DNA of 64,000 bases from Gammaproteobacteria bacterium. Its GTDB lineage: Bacteria; Pseudomonadota; Gammaproteobacteria; Nevskiales; Nevskiaceae. The notes beneath the pieces are model-generated. The model searched no databases. It was not told the origin of the DNA and was given only the letters and a program-made list of their open reading frames with translations. Position 1 is the first letter of the stretch. Each line of letters begins with the position of its first letter. The translations under genes were made by a program, and so were the position numbers. The DNA lies in assembly GCA_022599775.1 (NCBI GenBank), contig JAHZLQ010000074.1, positions 1 through 64,000 of the forward strand. The letters run 5' to 3'. Shown here piece by piece: positions 17,403-27,051 of this stretch.

Positions 17403-18782
17403 TCAGCGCCCGCTGCGCCGGATTCCATCCAGTGTGAACTCGTTTGGCCGCGGCTCGCGGCGATTGTTGAATGCGCCGTGCTCCAGTTCGCTGTTGAGCT
17501 TCTCGGCACTGTAGGAGCCGGCCTGGAGATCCTCGTAGAACGAGACATTGTTGAACGGGGTCTGCGAGTCATAGGCGTAGATCATCGCATCCTGGGACAC
17601 CCGCCAAAGCTCGCCGCGACGGTCATAGGTCTCGCCAAGCACCTTGAACCACGAATCCTCGTCGATGTAGAGCCGTCGCTTGGAATAGATGTGACGCATT
17701 CCATCCTTGAGCGTGGCTTCCAGAACCCAAACCCGGCGCAGTTCATGCCGCAACAACTCGGGATTCGGGAAACCTCGGGTCTTGGTGATCTCGGCGTACG
17801 GCAGGCCGCGCTGCTCGTATTTGTAGTTGTTGGCCGGCACGAACATCTCGCGCTTGCCGACCAGCTTCCAGGTGAAACGCTCGGGCGAACCGTTGAAGCC
17901 GTTCTGCTCGTCGACCACACGAGGGCCGGTGTCCATCGGATAGTCGAAACCGACGTCCGGCGCCTTGCGCAGCCGCCGCGAGCCGGGGTCGTACTGCCAG
18001 GCCTGGCGCGGCGCGCCGACGAAATCGAAGGTGTTGCTGGTAAAGCTGATCTTGCCATTGTCGCGTGGTGGGCGGATCTGTTCGGTGATGCTGTACGAGT
18101 AGATGTCGTCAAACGTCCATTGCGCGCGTGCGTCCCCTTTGAAGAACGGCGCGTACAGGCGAAACGCTAACTCGGACCACGAGATGTTTCCGCCCGAGAA
18201 TACGTAGGCCGAAATCTGCGGCGCTTCGCTGAACCACGGCGCATTGGCGGTGAACAGGTTGAATACCAGTTCGTCGCCATCCTTCGGCATCGGGAACGCG
18301 GTGCCGCCGTAGGCGCCCTTGAGTGTCAGGCCGTCGTTGTCGAGTTCGGCATTGAGCGCGTTGAGGCGGATGTTCTCGTAGGCTTGGTCGCTCAACCTGA
18401 AGTCGCGATGCGTCGGATAGACCACGATTCGATAGGTATCCGGATATTTTTCGAACAGTCCTTTCTGGCCTTCACTCAGCTGATCGGCATACGGCTTGTA
18501 GTTGGCCCCGCTGATTTCGAACAGGGGCTTTTCGTCGGCATAGGGGTCGAGGTTGTAGCTGCCGTCATACCGGTCCTCGAATTGCGGTGGTACGCCCAGC
18601 CATTTTCCGGCGAATGCGGGAATGCGGCCGTCCGCGTTGGCGCCCGCTTCGGCACCCCCGCGCGTCAGCGTGGTCCCCAGCGCCTTGGCTTGTTCCTCAG
18701 TGACCTTGGCGGACAACAGGCCCGGCAAGCCGAGCGTCAGGATCAAGCCGAGACAGGGCAGGGTTCGATAAAGGTGGTTCAT
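17403..18782 (-). CDS. DUF1329 family secreted protein
   Basis: A 459-residue protein with a Sec signal peptide (cleavage near LLSA-KVTEEQ) and the DUF1329 pattern: AKALGTTLT, NLDPYADEKPLFEI, YKVYPTHR-like segments, KLVGKREMFVPANNYKYE and YIDEDSWFKVLGE. The fold is thought to resemble outer-membrane LolB/LppX-like lipid-binding half-barrels. In hydrocarbon and steroid degraders DUF1329 genes sit beside DUF1302, YCF48 and MMPL genes, as here. The DUF1302 gene lies 17 bases upstream in the same direction. A role in hydrophobic substrate or lipid traffic is inferred. A second, diverged copy is at 36588-37925. Confidence 0.88.
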   Translation of the reverse strand: MNHLYRTLPCLGLILTLGLPGLLSAKVTEEQAKALGTTLTRGGAEAGANADGRIPAFAGKWLGVPPQFEDRYDGSYNLDPYADEKPLFEISGANYKPYADQLSEGQKGLFEKYPDTYRIVVYPTHRDFRLSDQAYENIRLNALNAELDNDGLTLKGAYGGTAFPMPKDGDELVFNLFTANAPWFSEAPQISAYVFSGGNISWSELAFRLYAPFFKGDARAQWTFDDIYSYSITEQIRPPRDNGKISFTSNTFDFVGAPRQAWQYDPGSRRLRKAPDVGFDYPMDTGPRVVDEQNGFNGSPERFTWKLVGKREMFVPANNYKYEQRGLPYAEITKTRGFPNPELLRHELRRVWVLEATLKDGMRHIYSKRRLYIDEDSWFKVLGETYDRRGELWRVSQDAMIYAYDSQTPFNNVSFYEDLQAGSYSAEKLNSELEHGAFNNRREPRPNEFTLDGIRRSGR

Positions 18783-18799
18783 TGTCGTTCTCCGCGCGC

Positions 18800-20443
18800 T
18801 CAAAAGCTGTACTTCGCGCTGAATGAGAGATAGCTGCGATCCGCCAGCGGATGCTCGGGACCGGGGCTGCCGTGATAGCCGTTGTAGGCCAGCGCCAGTT
18901 CGAGGTTCTGCAGATATTTGAATGAGGGGCCGAAGGTGTAGCGCTCGTCGCCCTCGCCGGTCAGGCTCCCGAACGATCCCGCGATCGCCGGTTTGCCGTC
19001 GAAGGCGTTGGCATGAATAAAGCTCAGCGTGAGGTCCCAACCGGGAAACACCTGCTTGTAACCGAGCTGCGCCAACAGTTGATAGGCATAGGCCTCGCGG
19101 CCATTGGTGACCTCGTCGTACTCGACATCGCCGACTGCGATCGCCTCGACCTCGTCGATTCGCGCCCAGCCGACCTCACCGAGCACCGTCAGCGTGTCGT
19201 ACCAGCGCGTCGGCAGAAACAGCTTGGTGAGGTTGAGATTCGCCTGCCAGGCGTCGCCGCGAGTAGGCGTGGCCGAAGGCGCGTTGATCAGAAACGAGGC
19301 GTCTTCGCGATAGCTGAGTTCTGCGCCGATGGCGGCGCCGAACAATTCCGAATTGACGCTCGCGCTGCTGAGCTTGATGTCGTCGGCATAGTAGAGCTGG
19401 TAGCTCGCCGGAAGGCCATCGACCGGGATCGGCACGACGACACCGGGCGCGACCTCAAGGTCGAAGGTGACGGTGCCAGTGTTGGTGATCACGCCGGGCG
19501 CCTTGTCGTGGTAGACGAGGTGCTGCAGGCTGACCTCCGTGGCATCTCCCAGGATGAACTTGGTCGAAATGCCCCATTGCCCGCTGTCGCCCGGTTCGAT
19601 GTCCGGACCTCTGGGGACCTTGTAGCCACTCGGCAGCGGCGGCGGCAGCGGCAGGTCCTGCAGTATCAGGAATTCGGCGCCGGGGCCGACCAGATCGGAA
19701 CTGCTGAAATAGCCATCGGCCGGCGTCAGTTCGGTCTGTTCCCACTCCCACTGCCAGTAAGCGGACACGCTCCAGCTGGGCGTGAAACCCAGTTGCAGAT
19801 AGACCTGTCCGGTCGGCAACAGAATGTCCTTGACCTCGGTGCCAGGCACGTTCGACTTGGTGGCGTCGGCGGGAGCCTGCGCGCCACTGGTGTTCGGGAA
19901 GAACAGGCTTTCACCCCAGGACACGACTTGGCGGCCGGCCCGCAGATCGACCGCCACCTCGCCGATCGAGAAACCGGTGTAGGCATAGGCGTCGAGCAGA
20001 CGGGCGCGGTAGCCGAGCCGGTCTTCGGCCGCGTCCGAAAATTCGTCGTAGGCACCGGATTTATTGACGGTATCCGGAGAATCGTTGTCGTTGCCGCCCT
20101 GGTAGGCATCGTCATAGAAGATGCTGCCGCGCACGAAGAGGCCGCTGCGCCGCCGACGCAGATCCATCTCGCCGAGCAGGGCGATACGATTGTTGATCAG
20201 CGCGTGCCGGTTGAAATTCCGGTCGCCGTCATCGCCGTTGACATTGGCAATGATCTCCCCGGCCGGATCGTCCAGGCGCATCGCCGCGCTGTAGGTGAAG
20301 GTGGCGATTGTATTGAGCGAGTACTCATTGCCCAATTCGACCGATCCCGCGATCGCTGCGGGCCCGCAGACCACCAGTGCCGCCACGGTCGGAACCGATA
20401 ACCTGGCCCCGATGTGACGCACCCCGTTTCGTGAGTGTGCCAT
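18800..20443 (-). CDS. DUF1302 family outer-membrane protein
   Basis: A 547-residue protein with a signal peptide (after AIAG) and alternating beta-strand character, ending in phenylalanine (SLSFSAKYSF) as outer-membrane barrels do. It carries the DUF1302 features: ELGNEYSLNTIATFTYS, RAGRQVVSWGESLFF and YLQLGFTPSWSVSAYWQWEW. DUF1302 proteins are barrel partners of DUF1329 proteins in clusters for hydrophobic substrates. GAGGGGAG before ATG 20443 fixes the start. The DUF1329 gene follows after 17 bases and MMPL/YCF48 genes lie upstream on the same strand. Confidence 0.87.
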   Translation of the reverse strand: MAHSRNGVRHIGARLSVPTVAALVVCGPAAIAGSVELGNEYSLNTIATFTYSAAMRLDDPAGEIIANVNGDDGDRNFNRHALINNRIALLGEMDLRRRRSGLFVRGSIFYDDAYQGGNDNDSPDTVNKSGAYDEFSDAAEDRLGYRARLLDAYAYTGFSIGEVAVDLRAGRQVVSWGESLFFPNTSGAQAPADATKSNVPGTEVKDILLPTGQVYLQLGFTPSWSVSAYWQWEWEQTELTPADGYFSSSDLVGPGAEFLILQDLPLPPPLPSGYKVPRGPDIEPGDSGQWGISTKFILGDATEVSLQHLVYHDKAPGVITNTGTVTFDLEVAPGVVVPIPVDGLPASYQLYYADDIKLSSASVNSELFGAAIGAELSYREDASFLINAPSATPTRGDAWQANLNLTKLFLPTRWYDTLTVLGEVGWARIDEVEAIAVGDVEYDEVTNGREAYAYQLLAQLGYKQVFPGWDLTLSFIHANAFDGKPAIAGSFGSLTGEGDERYTFGPSFKYLQNLELALAYNGYHGSPGPEHPLADRSYLSFSAKYSF

Positions 20444-20774
20444 CGCATCTCCCCTCGTCGATCTCGTTGTTAGGAGCCCAAGCTCTGCTCCATAGTCACG
20501 ATCGAACGGAAGCCGACGAGACTCATCATCCAAGCGGAGTAGATGGCGCCAGACGGTGCGCGGGAAGCGACGAACGGCGGAAGTGCCGGCCAATGGAAAT
20601 CAGCGCACGCGCAACGGCTGGTCGAAGCAAGGAATCTTCCTGCGCTTCTGCTCTGCGTCGCTGCGCCTGTACGCGAATCGAAAGCTTTCGGGGGCAAGAA
20701 AAGCCCCGCCGACGTGGCCGACGGCGGGGCGAAAAGCGGCTATTGGAGGAGACCGCCGCTACAACTGAAGTCGC
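20444..20774. other. Intergenic region between MMPL and DUF1302 genes
   Basis: No gene is apparent in these 331 bases. They contain the MMPL terminator (20703-20730) and then the leader of the DUF1302-DUF1329 pair, so that pair probably has its own promoter here. No clear -35/-10 could be picked by eye. Confidence 0.55.
20703..20730 (-). terminator. Intrinsic terminator after the MMPL gene
   Basis: GCCCCGCCG (20703-20711) pairs with CGGCGGGGC (20722-20730). On the minus strand the stem is followed by a CTTTTCTT tract. It lies 45 bases beyond the MMPL stop and separates it from the DUF1302 gene. Confidence 0.8.
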
Positions 20775-23153
20775 TTATCGAACATCGCCGAGGCGATGAC
20801 GCTGGAACCGCGAGCGCTCGGCACTCGGCTTGTAGAACCAGGCCCCCAGGGCCGGAAGCAACACTACGGCGCCGAGCATGTTGACCAGGAACATGAAGGC
20901 CAGCAGCAAACCCATGTCGGCCTGGTACTTGAGCGCGGACAGGGTCCAGGTGGCGACGCCAACGGACATCGTCACCGCGGTGAAGACGATGGCCCGACCA
21001 CGTTCGCGCATGGCCTGCTCGAAGGCTTCACGAAACGAGGCTCCGTCGGCGCTCATGTGATGCTGGATACGCTCAAACAGATAGATGCCATAGTCGACAC
21101 CCACGCCGACGCCGAGTGCGATCACCGGCAGCGTCGCGACCTTCAGGCCGATACCGAGTACGGCCATCAGCGCATTGCAGAACACGCAGACCATGGTCAA
21201 TGGCACCAGTACGCACAGCGCCGCGGTCCACGATCGGAACGTCAGCAGACAGAACAGCAGCAGCGCGCCGAAGATCGACATCAGCATCTTGGCTTCGGCT
21301 GCGGACACGGCCTCGTTGGTGGCGGCCATGATGCCGACGTTGCCGCTGGCGAGCCGCATCTTCACGCCGTCGACCGGATTGTCATCGATGAACCGTTTGA
21401 TCTCGCTGATCAGGTGCGCGATCGTGGACCCATCGTGATTCTTGGTGAACACCAGGACCTGAATCGCCTTGCAACCTTCGGTATTGAGCCCCAGCTTCGG
21501 GTCGAAGGCCTTGGAGCCGGTCGACAGCCCGACCTGCGAACGCGGCAGCGCCTGCCACCGCGGATTGCCCTCGTTGAAGGCGCCGATCACCAGCTTGCCG
21601 ATGCTCGCCACGCTGGTGACCGATTGCACGCCCTGTACGCCGCGCAGGTACAGCTCGAAGCGATCGATCAGATTGATCACCGGATAGTGCAGGCAGGAGT
21701 CGCCTTCAAAGTTCTTCGCCTCGACGATCACGCTGAGTATGTCCACGCCGATGTCGTAGCTGCCGGCGATGCGTCGGCTGTCCTGGTTGTATCGGGAATC
21801 CTGGCGCAGCTCCGGGGCACCGTGCCCGGTGTCGCCGATGACCAGACCGCGTGACAGCCACGAGGTGATGCCGAGCGCGATGGCGCAGACCACGAACACG
21901 CCGATCGCGGCGCGCGGCTGCGCACACCAGGAGGCCATTCGCACGATCACGTTGATGCGCTTGGTTTCGCCGCCCTCGCCATAGCGCCGGCTGGCCTGCT
22001 CCAGCTGCATGTGGGACAGGATGATCGGCAGGATCATCTTGTTGGTGATGATCATCAGCAGCACGCCCAGACAGGCGGTGATGCCGAGTTCGTTGACGAT
22101 CGGAATCTTGATGAACATGATCACGCCGAAGCCCAGCGCCTCGGTCAGCAGGGCCACGGCGCCCGGTATGAACAGCTTGGTGAAGGCGCCACGCGCCGCG
22201 GCACATGAATCCGCACCGTCCAGAATTTCCTGCCGCCAGGCTCCGGTCATCTGCACCGCGTGCGACACCCCGATCGCAAAGATCAGGAACGGCACCAGAA
22301 TCGACATCGGGTCGATGCCGTAGCCGATCAAAGGCAGCAGACCGATCAGCCACAGCACCGGCAGCATCGCCACCACGGTGGCGGCGGCCGTCATGCGCCA
22401 GGAACGCGTATACCAGAGCAGCAGCACCACCGTGACCAGGAACGCCAGCGCGAAGAAGGCGAAGACCCACAACAGACCCTTGATGACGTCGCCGAGCAGC
22501 CGTGAGAACCCGATGATGTTGACCTCGATGTTCTCGCTCTCGTACTTGTGGCGGATGTCCTCGAGCTTCTGCTGAACGTCCCAGTAGTCGACCTTGCTGC
22601 CGGCCTCCGGGTCGTATTCGTGCAGGTCGGCACGAATCATCGCGCCATGCAGGTCATTGGCCACAAGCTGGCCGATCTGCCCGGAATGCGCGACGTTGCT
22701 TCGGACCTTCTCGAGTTGCTCCCGCGTGCCCGAATACTGAGCCGGAACCACAGGCTCACCGTTGAATCCGTACTCGGTGATCTCGATGTAGTACACGTCC
22801 GGCGTGAACAGCGATGACACCTTGGTGCGGTTGATGCCGGGGATGAAGAACACATCGTCGGTGGCGCCGCGCAGCGCCTCCATGAATTCCTTGTTGTAGA
22901 TGTCGCCCTCGCCCTTCCAGCGCAGGTTCACCAGGATCGTATTGGCGCCCGAGAACTCCGTGATGTAGTCGTTCATCGTCTGCATGTACGGGTGTTCGGC
23001 CGGCAGCAGCTTGAGGAATCCTGGGTCCAGCCGAACCTGGCTGGCGCTCCAGGCGAAGAACACGGTGGTCAGCGCAAAGATCACGCCGAGCACATTGCGA
23101 TGCCGGATCAGGACATCGGCTGTGCGCGCCACACCATTGTCGAAGCGGTTCAT
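20775..23153 (-). CDS. MMPL/RND-superfamily inner-membrane transporter
   Basis: A 792-residue RND protein of the MMPL/HAE3 class with two repeats. Each has one helix, a large periplasmic domain and five further helices (helices near residues 20-40, 245-430, 455-475 and 640-775). The periplasmic loops contain FLKLLPAEHPYMQTM and EFSGANTILVNL. Members move lipids, hopanoids or sterols rather than drugs. The start overlaps the YCF48 stop (ATGA at 23150-23153), so the two are coupled. With DUF1302 and DUF1329 downstream it forms a cluster often seen in steroid and alkane degraders. Cargo is unknown. Confidence 0.9.
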   Translation of the reverse strand: MNRFDNGVARTADVLIRHRNVLGVIFALTTVFFAWSASQVRLDPGFLKLLPAEHPYMQTMNDYITEFSGANTILVNLRWKGEGDIYNKEFMEALRGATDDVFFIPGINRTKVSSLFTPDVYYIEITEYGFNGEPVVPAQYSGTREQLEKVRSNVAHSGQIGQLVANDLHGAMIRADLHEYDPEAGSKVDYWDVQQKLEDIRHKYESENIEVNIIGFSRLLGDVIKGLLWVFAFFALAFLVTVVLLLWYTRSWRMTAAATVVAMLPVLWLIGLLPLIGYGIDPMSILVPFLIFAIGVSHAVQMTGAWRQEILDGADSCAAARGAFTKLFIPGAVALLTEALGFGVIMFIKIPIVNELGITACLGVLLMIITNKMILPIILSHMQLEQASRRYGEGGETKRINVIVRMASWCAQPRAAIGVFVVCAIALGITSWLSRGLVIGDTGHGAPELRQDSRYNQDSRRIAGSYDIGVDILSVIVEAKNFEGDSCLHYPVINLIDRFELYLRGVQGVQSVTSVASIGKLVIGAFNEGNPRWQALPRSQVGLSTGSKAFDPKLGLNTEGCKAIQVLVFTKNHDGSTIAHLISEIKRFIDDNPVDGVKMRLASGNVGIMAATNEAVSAAEAKMLMSIFGALLLFCLLTFRSWTAALCVLVPLTMVCVFCNALMAVLGIGLKVATLPVIALGVGVGVDYGIYLFERIQHHMSADGASFREAFEQAMRERGRAIVFTAVTMSVGVATWTLSALKYQADMGLLLAFMFLVNMLGAVVLLPALGAWFYKPSAERSRFQRHRLGDVR

Positions 23154-24184
23154 GGGGCGCCCCCGCCAGGCGCCGCGTCCGTGGCAGTGCGATGCTTGAT
23201 TCCGGCCTCGCCTCCCATCAGCCAACCGCCGTCAGGCAGCGGCACGATGTCCGCCAGACTCTGGCGGTCGCCACGCTCGGCCAGCTCGAAGTGTCGCGCG
23301 CCATCGCTGGAGACCAGCACCGTGTCGCCGGCGCCGACCAGCAGCACGCGGCCGTCGCGCACCACCGCGCCGCCGAACAGCGAGGCGCCGGTCGGCACCG
23401 CGACCTTGTGCCAGGTCTTGCCGTAATCGGCGCTGCGAAACACGTTGCCACGCATGCCGAATACCAGCAGCTCGTGGGACGGCAAGGACAGGGCTCCGAA
23501 AAATGAACCCGGATAGAATTCGTCGAGGACCGTCCAGCTGCGCCCGTTGTCGGCCGACTGCGCGACAAAGCCGCGTTCGCCGACCAACAGCAGCGAGCCG
23601 TCGTCCGCACGCAGCAGGGCATTGAGATGGTGATCGCCGATCACCGGATGATCCTCGCGCGTCCAGCTGCGGCCTTCATCAGCGGAGGTGTAGAACAGAC
23701 CGAATCCGCCGATCGCGAACAGCTTGCCGTCATAGGGGCCGGCGATGGCCAGCAGCGGGTCGGTCATGCCCTGGTTGAACTGCACTTCGCGCCAGCTGCG
23801 GCCCGCATCCTCGCTGCGTAGGATCCAGCCGTCATGGCCGACCGCGATGGCGGTGTCGGGCGTCACGAACTTAAGCTGCGTCAGCGTCGAGCCGCGCTGC
23901 GGCTGCACGCGGGCGGCGCGCCACGGTCCCTCGGCATCGTCCGCGAACAGGATGCGCCCCTGCTCGCCGGCCACCACCAGGCGTTCGCCGCTGACCGCGA
24001 CGCCGGTCACCAGCAGATCGTCGGGGTGCACCTGCGTGGTGGCGAATGGCGGCAAGGGGCGCGGCGAGAACGAATAGCCTGCCGCCAGCGCCACCAACAG
24101 CGTGATCAGATAAGCCGGCCAGGCCCGGGTAACGCTGCGTTCGACGCGATGCGCCTTGACCAGGGATGATGCCACTGTGGCCAT
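23150..24184 (-). CDS. YCF48/BNR-repeat protein
   Basis: A 344-residue protein with an N-terminal membrane anchor (residues ~20-40) and a beta-propeller domain. At least five BNR/YCF48 repeats contain an Asp-box-like SxDxGRSW motif (SEDAGRSW, SADEGRSW, SADNGRSW, SADYGKTW). YCF48-type proteins elsewhere help assemble membrane complexes. In DUF1302/DUF1329 clusters a copy regularly precedes the MMPL transporter, and it does so here with an ATGA overlap, so it is probably the periplasmic partner of that transporter. Confidence 0.85.
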   Translation of the reverse strand: MATVASSLVKAHRVERSVTRAWPAYLITLLVALAAGYSFSPRPLPPFATTQVHPDDLLVTGVAVSGERLVVAGEQGRILFADDAEGPWRAARVQPQRGSTLTQLKFVTPDTAIAVGHDGWILRSEDAGRSWREVQFNQGMTDPLLAIAGPYDGKLFAIGGFGLFYTSADEGRSWTREDHPVIGDHHLNALLRADDGSLLLVGERGFVAQSADNGRSWTVLDEFYPGSFFGALSLPSHELLVFGMRGNVFRSADYGKTWHKVAVPTGASLFGGAVVRDGRVLLVGAGDTVLVSSDGARHFELAERGDRQSLADIVPLPDGGWLMGGEAGIKHRTATDAAPGGGAP

Positions 24185-24269
24185 ACAAACGGTCTCCTCA
24201 CTCTGCGACGCCCCGATCCGTGCGGGGACGGTGCCGGCGGCGTACCGCGCAGCTGTTTTCGTTTTGGCC

Positions 24270-25475
24270 TCAGGCCGGAATCTCGAATAGCGCAGCCGCC
24301 CCCATGCCGCCGCCGATACACATCGTCACCACCGCAAAGCGCAGCCCGCGGCGACGGCCCTCGATCAGCGCATGCATCACCATGCGCGCGCCGGACATGC
24401 CGAATGGATGACCGATGGCGATCGCGCCGCCGTTGACGTTGAGCCGCTCGTCCGGAATCTCCAGGCGGTCGCGGCAGTACAGCACCTGGCAGGCAAACGC
24501 CTCGTTCAACTCCCACAGGCCGATATCCGACACCTTCAGCCCCTGCTTCTGCAGAAGCTTCGGAACCGCGAAGACCGGACCGATGCCCATTTCATCGGGC
24601 CGGCAGCCGGCGACGGCGCATCCTCGATAAATTCCCAGGGGCCGGAGTCCGCGTCGCTGTGCTTCGGTCTCGCTCATCAGCAGCGCGGCGGCCGCACCAT
24701 CGGACAACTGCGAGGCATTGCCGGCGGTGATGAACCGTCCCTGCTGCACCCACTGCCCGTCCTTCCACACCGGCTTGAGACTGGCGAGGCTCTCCAGCGT
24801 GGTCTGCGGGCGGTTGCCCTCGTCTGCACTTAGCGTCACGGTCTGTTTACCGGATGCGGTGCCGTCCATTTCGAACAACTGCTTGTCGGTCGTGATCGGC
24901 ACGATCTCCTGCTCGAACGCCCCCTGTGCTTGCGCCTGCGCGGTGCGCTGCTGGCTGCGCAGCGCATATTCGTCCTGCGCGGCGCGCGAGATTGCGTAGC
25001 GTTCGGCCACCAACTCCGCGGTTTCGATCATCGGGATGTAGGCGGCTGGCTCGGCGGCGACCACCGCCTCCGACTGGAATCGATAGCTGTTCTTGTGTCG
25101 GTTCTGGACCAGCGAAATCGATTCCACGCCGCCCGCGACGACCACGTCCTGTTCGCCAACCATGATGGTCTTCGCCGCCAGCGCGATACTCATCAAACCG
25201 GAGGAACACTGCCGGTCCAGCGTCATCCCGGGCACCGAATCGGGCAGCCCGCCGGTCAATGCGCACAAGCGTCCCAGGTTGTAGGCCTGGGTGCCCTGCT
25301 GCGCGGCGCTGCCGATCAGCACATCGTCCACCGCCTCGGGCTCGATCCCGGCGCGTTCGATACAGGCGCGGATGACCTGTCCGCCAAGCACCGGTGCCTC
25401 GGTGTCATTGAAGGCGCCGCGATAGGCCTTGCCGATCGCGGTACGCGCCACCGACACGATCACGGCACGATTCAT
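24270..25475 (-). CDS. Acetyl-CoA acetyltransferase (thiolase)
   Basis: A 401-residue thiolase with all catalytic elements: nucleophile cysteine in [20 protein letters not shown], histidine in [14 protein letters not shown] and the second cysteine in MCIGGGMG. It cleaves 3-ketoacyl-CoA or condenses acetyl-CoA. Neighbours (SDR, MaoC hydratase, MMPL/YCF48 operon) suggest a beta-oxidation-type step in breakdown of a hydrophobic substrate. Chain specificity cannot be told. The YCF48 gene follows 85 bases downstream on the same strand. Confidence 0.93.
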   Translation of the reverse strand: MNRAVIVSVARTAIGKAYRGAFNDTEAPVLGGQVIRACIERAGIEPEAVDDVLIGSAAQQGTQAYNLGRLCALTGGLPDSVPGMTLDRQCSSGLMSIALAAKTIMVGEQDVVVAGGVESISLVQNRHKNSYRFQSEAVVAAEPAAYIPMIETAELVAERYAISRAAQDEYALRSQQRTAQAQAQGAFEQEIVPITTDKQLFEMDGTASGKQTVTLSADEGNRPQTTLESLASLKPVWKDGQWVQQGRFITAGNASQLSDGAAAALLMSETEAQRRGLRPLGIYRGCAVAGCRPDEMGIGPVFAVPKLLQKQGLKVSDIGLWELNEAFACQVLYCRDRLEIPDERLNVNGGAIAIGHPFGMSGARMVMHALIEGRRRGLRFAVVTMCIGGGMGAAALFEIPA

Positions 25476-25595
25476 CGCCGCGCCTCCTCGGGAACTCGGC
25501 GGCGTGGCTGTGTTGAAATGGCGGGCGTGCTCATGCGGGCTCGTGGCGGGTATCCGAACCTCTAGACTCCGGCCAGGGACGGTCCGGCGACACCC

Positions 25596-26048
25596 TCAAA
25601 CGTAGTAGCGGCTGATGCTGTCCGCGATGCACGCCGGCTTCACGCCATCCTCGATTTCAACCGTGATACGAATCCTGGCCTGCACACCGCCCGACACCGG
25701 CTCGACCCCCAAGACCTCGCCGCGCCCCCGTATTCTCGATCCGACCGGAACCGGTGCCGGGAAGCGCACCCGATCGCAACCATAGTTCACACCCATGCGG
25801 CAACGAACCTCGATCAACTGCGGAAGGAACAAACTGAGCAGGGAGAGTGTCAAATAGCCGTGGGCAATGCAGACGCCGAACGGTCCAGACCGCGCGCGCG
25901 CCTCATCCACATGAATCCACTGATGATCACCGGTCGCATCGGCGAACTGATTGACGCGTTGTTGTGTCACCGTCATCCAATCGGTTTCGCCCAGCGTTCG
26001 GCCGGATTGATCGAGCAGGGCGTGCGGGGAGTCGAAGACTTGGACCAT
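25596..26048 (-). CDS. MaoC-like enoyl-CoA hydratase/dehydratase
   Basis: A 150-residue single hotdog MaoC protein. It contains the hydratase-2 motif as FADATGDHQWIHVDEARARSGPFGVCIAHGY, with catalytic aspartate (D in ATGD) and histidine (WIH), followed by LTLSLLS. It would hydrate 2-enoyl-CoA to the (R)-3-hydroxy ester in the cytosol. GAGG eight bases before ATG 26048 supports the start. It lies 10 bases after the SDR gene and upstream of the thiolase gene, giving three consecutive beta-oxidation-like steps in one operon. Confidence 0.87.
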   Translation of the reverse strand: MVQVFDSPHALLDQSGRTLGETDWMTVTQQRVNQFADATGDHQWIHVDEARARSGPFGVCIAHGYLTLSLLSLFLPQLIEVRCRMGVNYGCDRVRFPAPVPVGSRIRGRGEVLGVEPVSGGVQARIRITVEIEDGVKPACIADSISRYYV

Positions 26049-26058
26049 CGGGCAGACC

Positions 26059-26847
26059 TCAAGGGTGTTGGCTGGAGGCCGAAACGACCTCGCCGACCAG
26101 ATAGGACGCGTAGTCCGATGCGAGAAAGACGATGACGTTGGCGATTTCCCAGACCTCCGCCGCACGCCCGAAGGCCTCGCGACTTGCGAGTTGCTGCAGC
26201 AGCGCCTCAGGCGCGGTCTTGCGCAAATGATCGTGAAATGCGATCGAAGGCGACACTGCGTTGATGCGGACGCCGAAGTCGGCCGCTTCCAGCGCGCTGC
26301 AGCGCGTCAGCGCCATCACGCCGGCCTTGGCCGCGGCGTAGTGCGCTTGCTCCTTCTGCGCACGCCAGCCCAGAACCGAGGCGTTGTTGACGATCGCGCC
26401 GCGTCCACGCGGCTGCATCTTTCTAAGCATGGCCCGCGTCATCCGGAACGTGCCGTTGAGCGTCACGTCGATGACCTTGAGCCATTCTTCGTCGCTCATG
26501 TCGACCACGCGCCGGCTGCCGCCGAGACCGGCGTTGTTGATCAGAATGTCGATGCCGCCGAGTTCGGCTTCCGCGAATTCGACCAGCGCCTGAACCTGGC
26601 CCTCGACCGTCACATCGGCCTGCAAGGCGAAGACCGACCGGTCCGGATGCGCCTCGCGCAAGGTGGTGAGCGCTACTTCAAGCCTGCGCGGATGAATATC
26701 GGCGATGACCACGCCTCGACAGCCCTCCTCCAGGCAACGCTGCGCGGTCGCGAAGCCGATACCGCCTCCGGCCGCCGCCGTCACCAGGACCGATCGTTCC
26801 CTGAGCAGACCATGGGCGGGTACATATGGGGGCGCGACAGCAGTCAT
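26059..26847 (-). CDS. Short-chain dehydrogenase/reductase
   Basis: A 262-residue classical SDR with cofactor motif TAAAGGGIG (variant of TGxxxGxG), the NNAG motif in ILINNAGLGG, catalytic serine in NNASVLG and YxxxK in HYAAAKAG. The sequence resembles FabG/HSD enzymes annotated for acyl-CoA or steroid hydroxyl oxidation. It is first in the minus-strand operon SDR-MaoC-thiolase. It would supply the 3-hydroxyacyl-CoA dehydrogenase step; the substrate is inferred from context only. Confidence 0.88.
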   Translation of the reverse strand: MTAVAPPYVPAHGLLRERSVLVTAAAGGGIGFATAQRCLEEGCRGVVIADIHPRRLEVALTTLREAHPDRSVFALQADVTVEGQVQALVEFAEAELGGIDILINNAGLGGSRRVVDMSDEEWLKVIDVTLNGTFRMTRAMLRKMQPRGRGAIVNNASVLGWRAQKEQAHYAAAKAGVMALTRCSALEAADFGVRINAVSPSIAFHDHLRKTAPEALLQQLASREAFGRAAEVWEIANVIVFLASDYASYLVGEVVSASSQHP

Positions 26848-27051
26848 CGTTTCACTTCCAGCGAGAACTCGGTTGCCTCAGTGTCCCGATCTCGCGCGGC
26901 ATCGGCTTCAGCCGGAAGGAGTAGTCCGAGCCGAACCGGTACAATCGAGCGCATCGGCTCGACGATTCCCCGTGGCTCGCTAAAATGGCCGTTCAGCGAC
27001 CGCCTTGCCTCCCCATCTGTCTCACCCTCCCCGATCAAGGATCTGGACCGG

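Noticed and set aside
19013..20401. A 462-codon plus-strand frame opposite the DUF1302 gene
   Set aside because: It is an antisense shadow; the barrel protein with signal peptide and terminal phenylalanine is on the minus strand.
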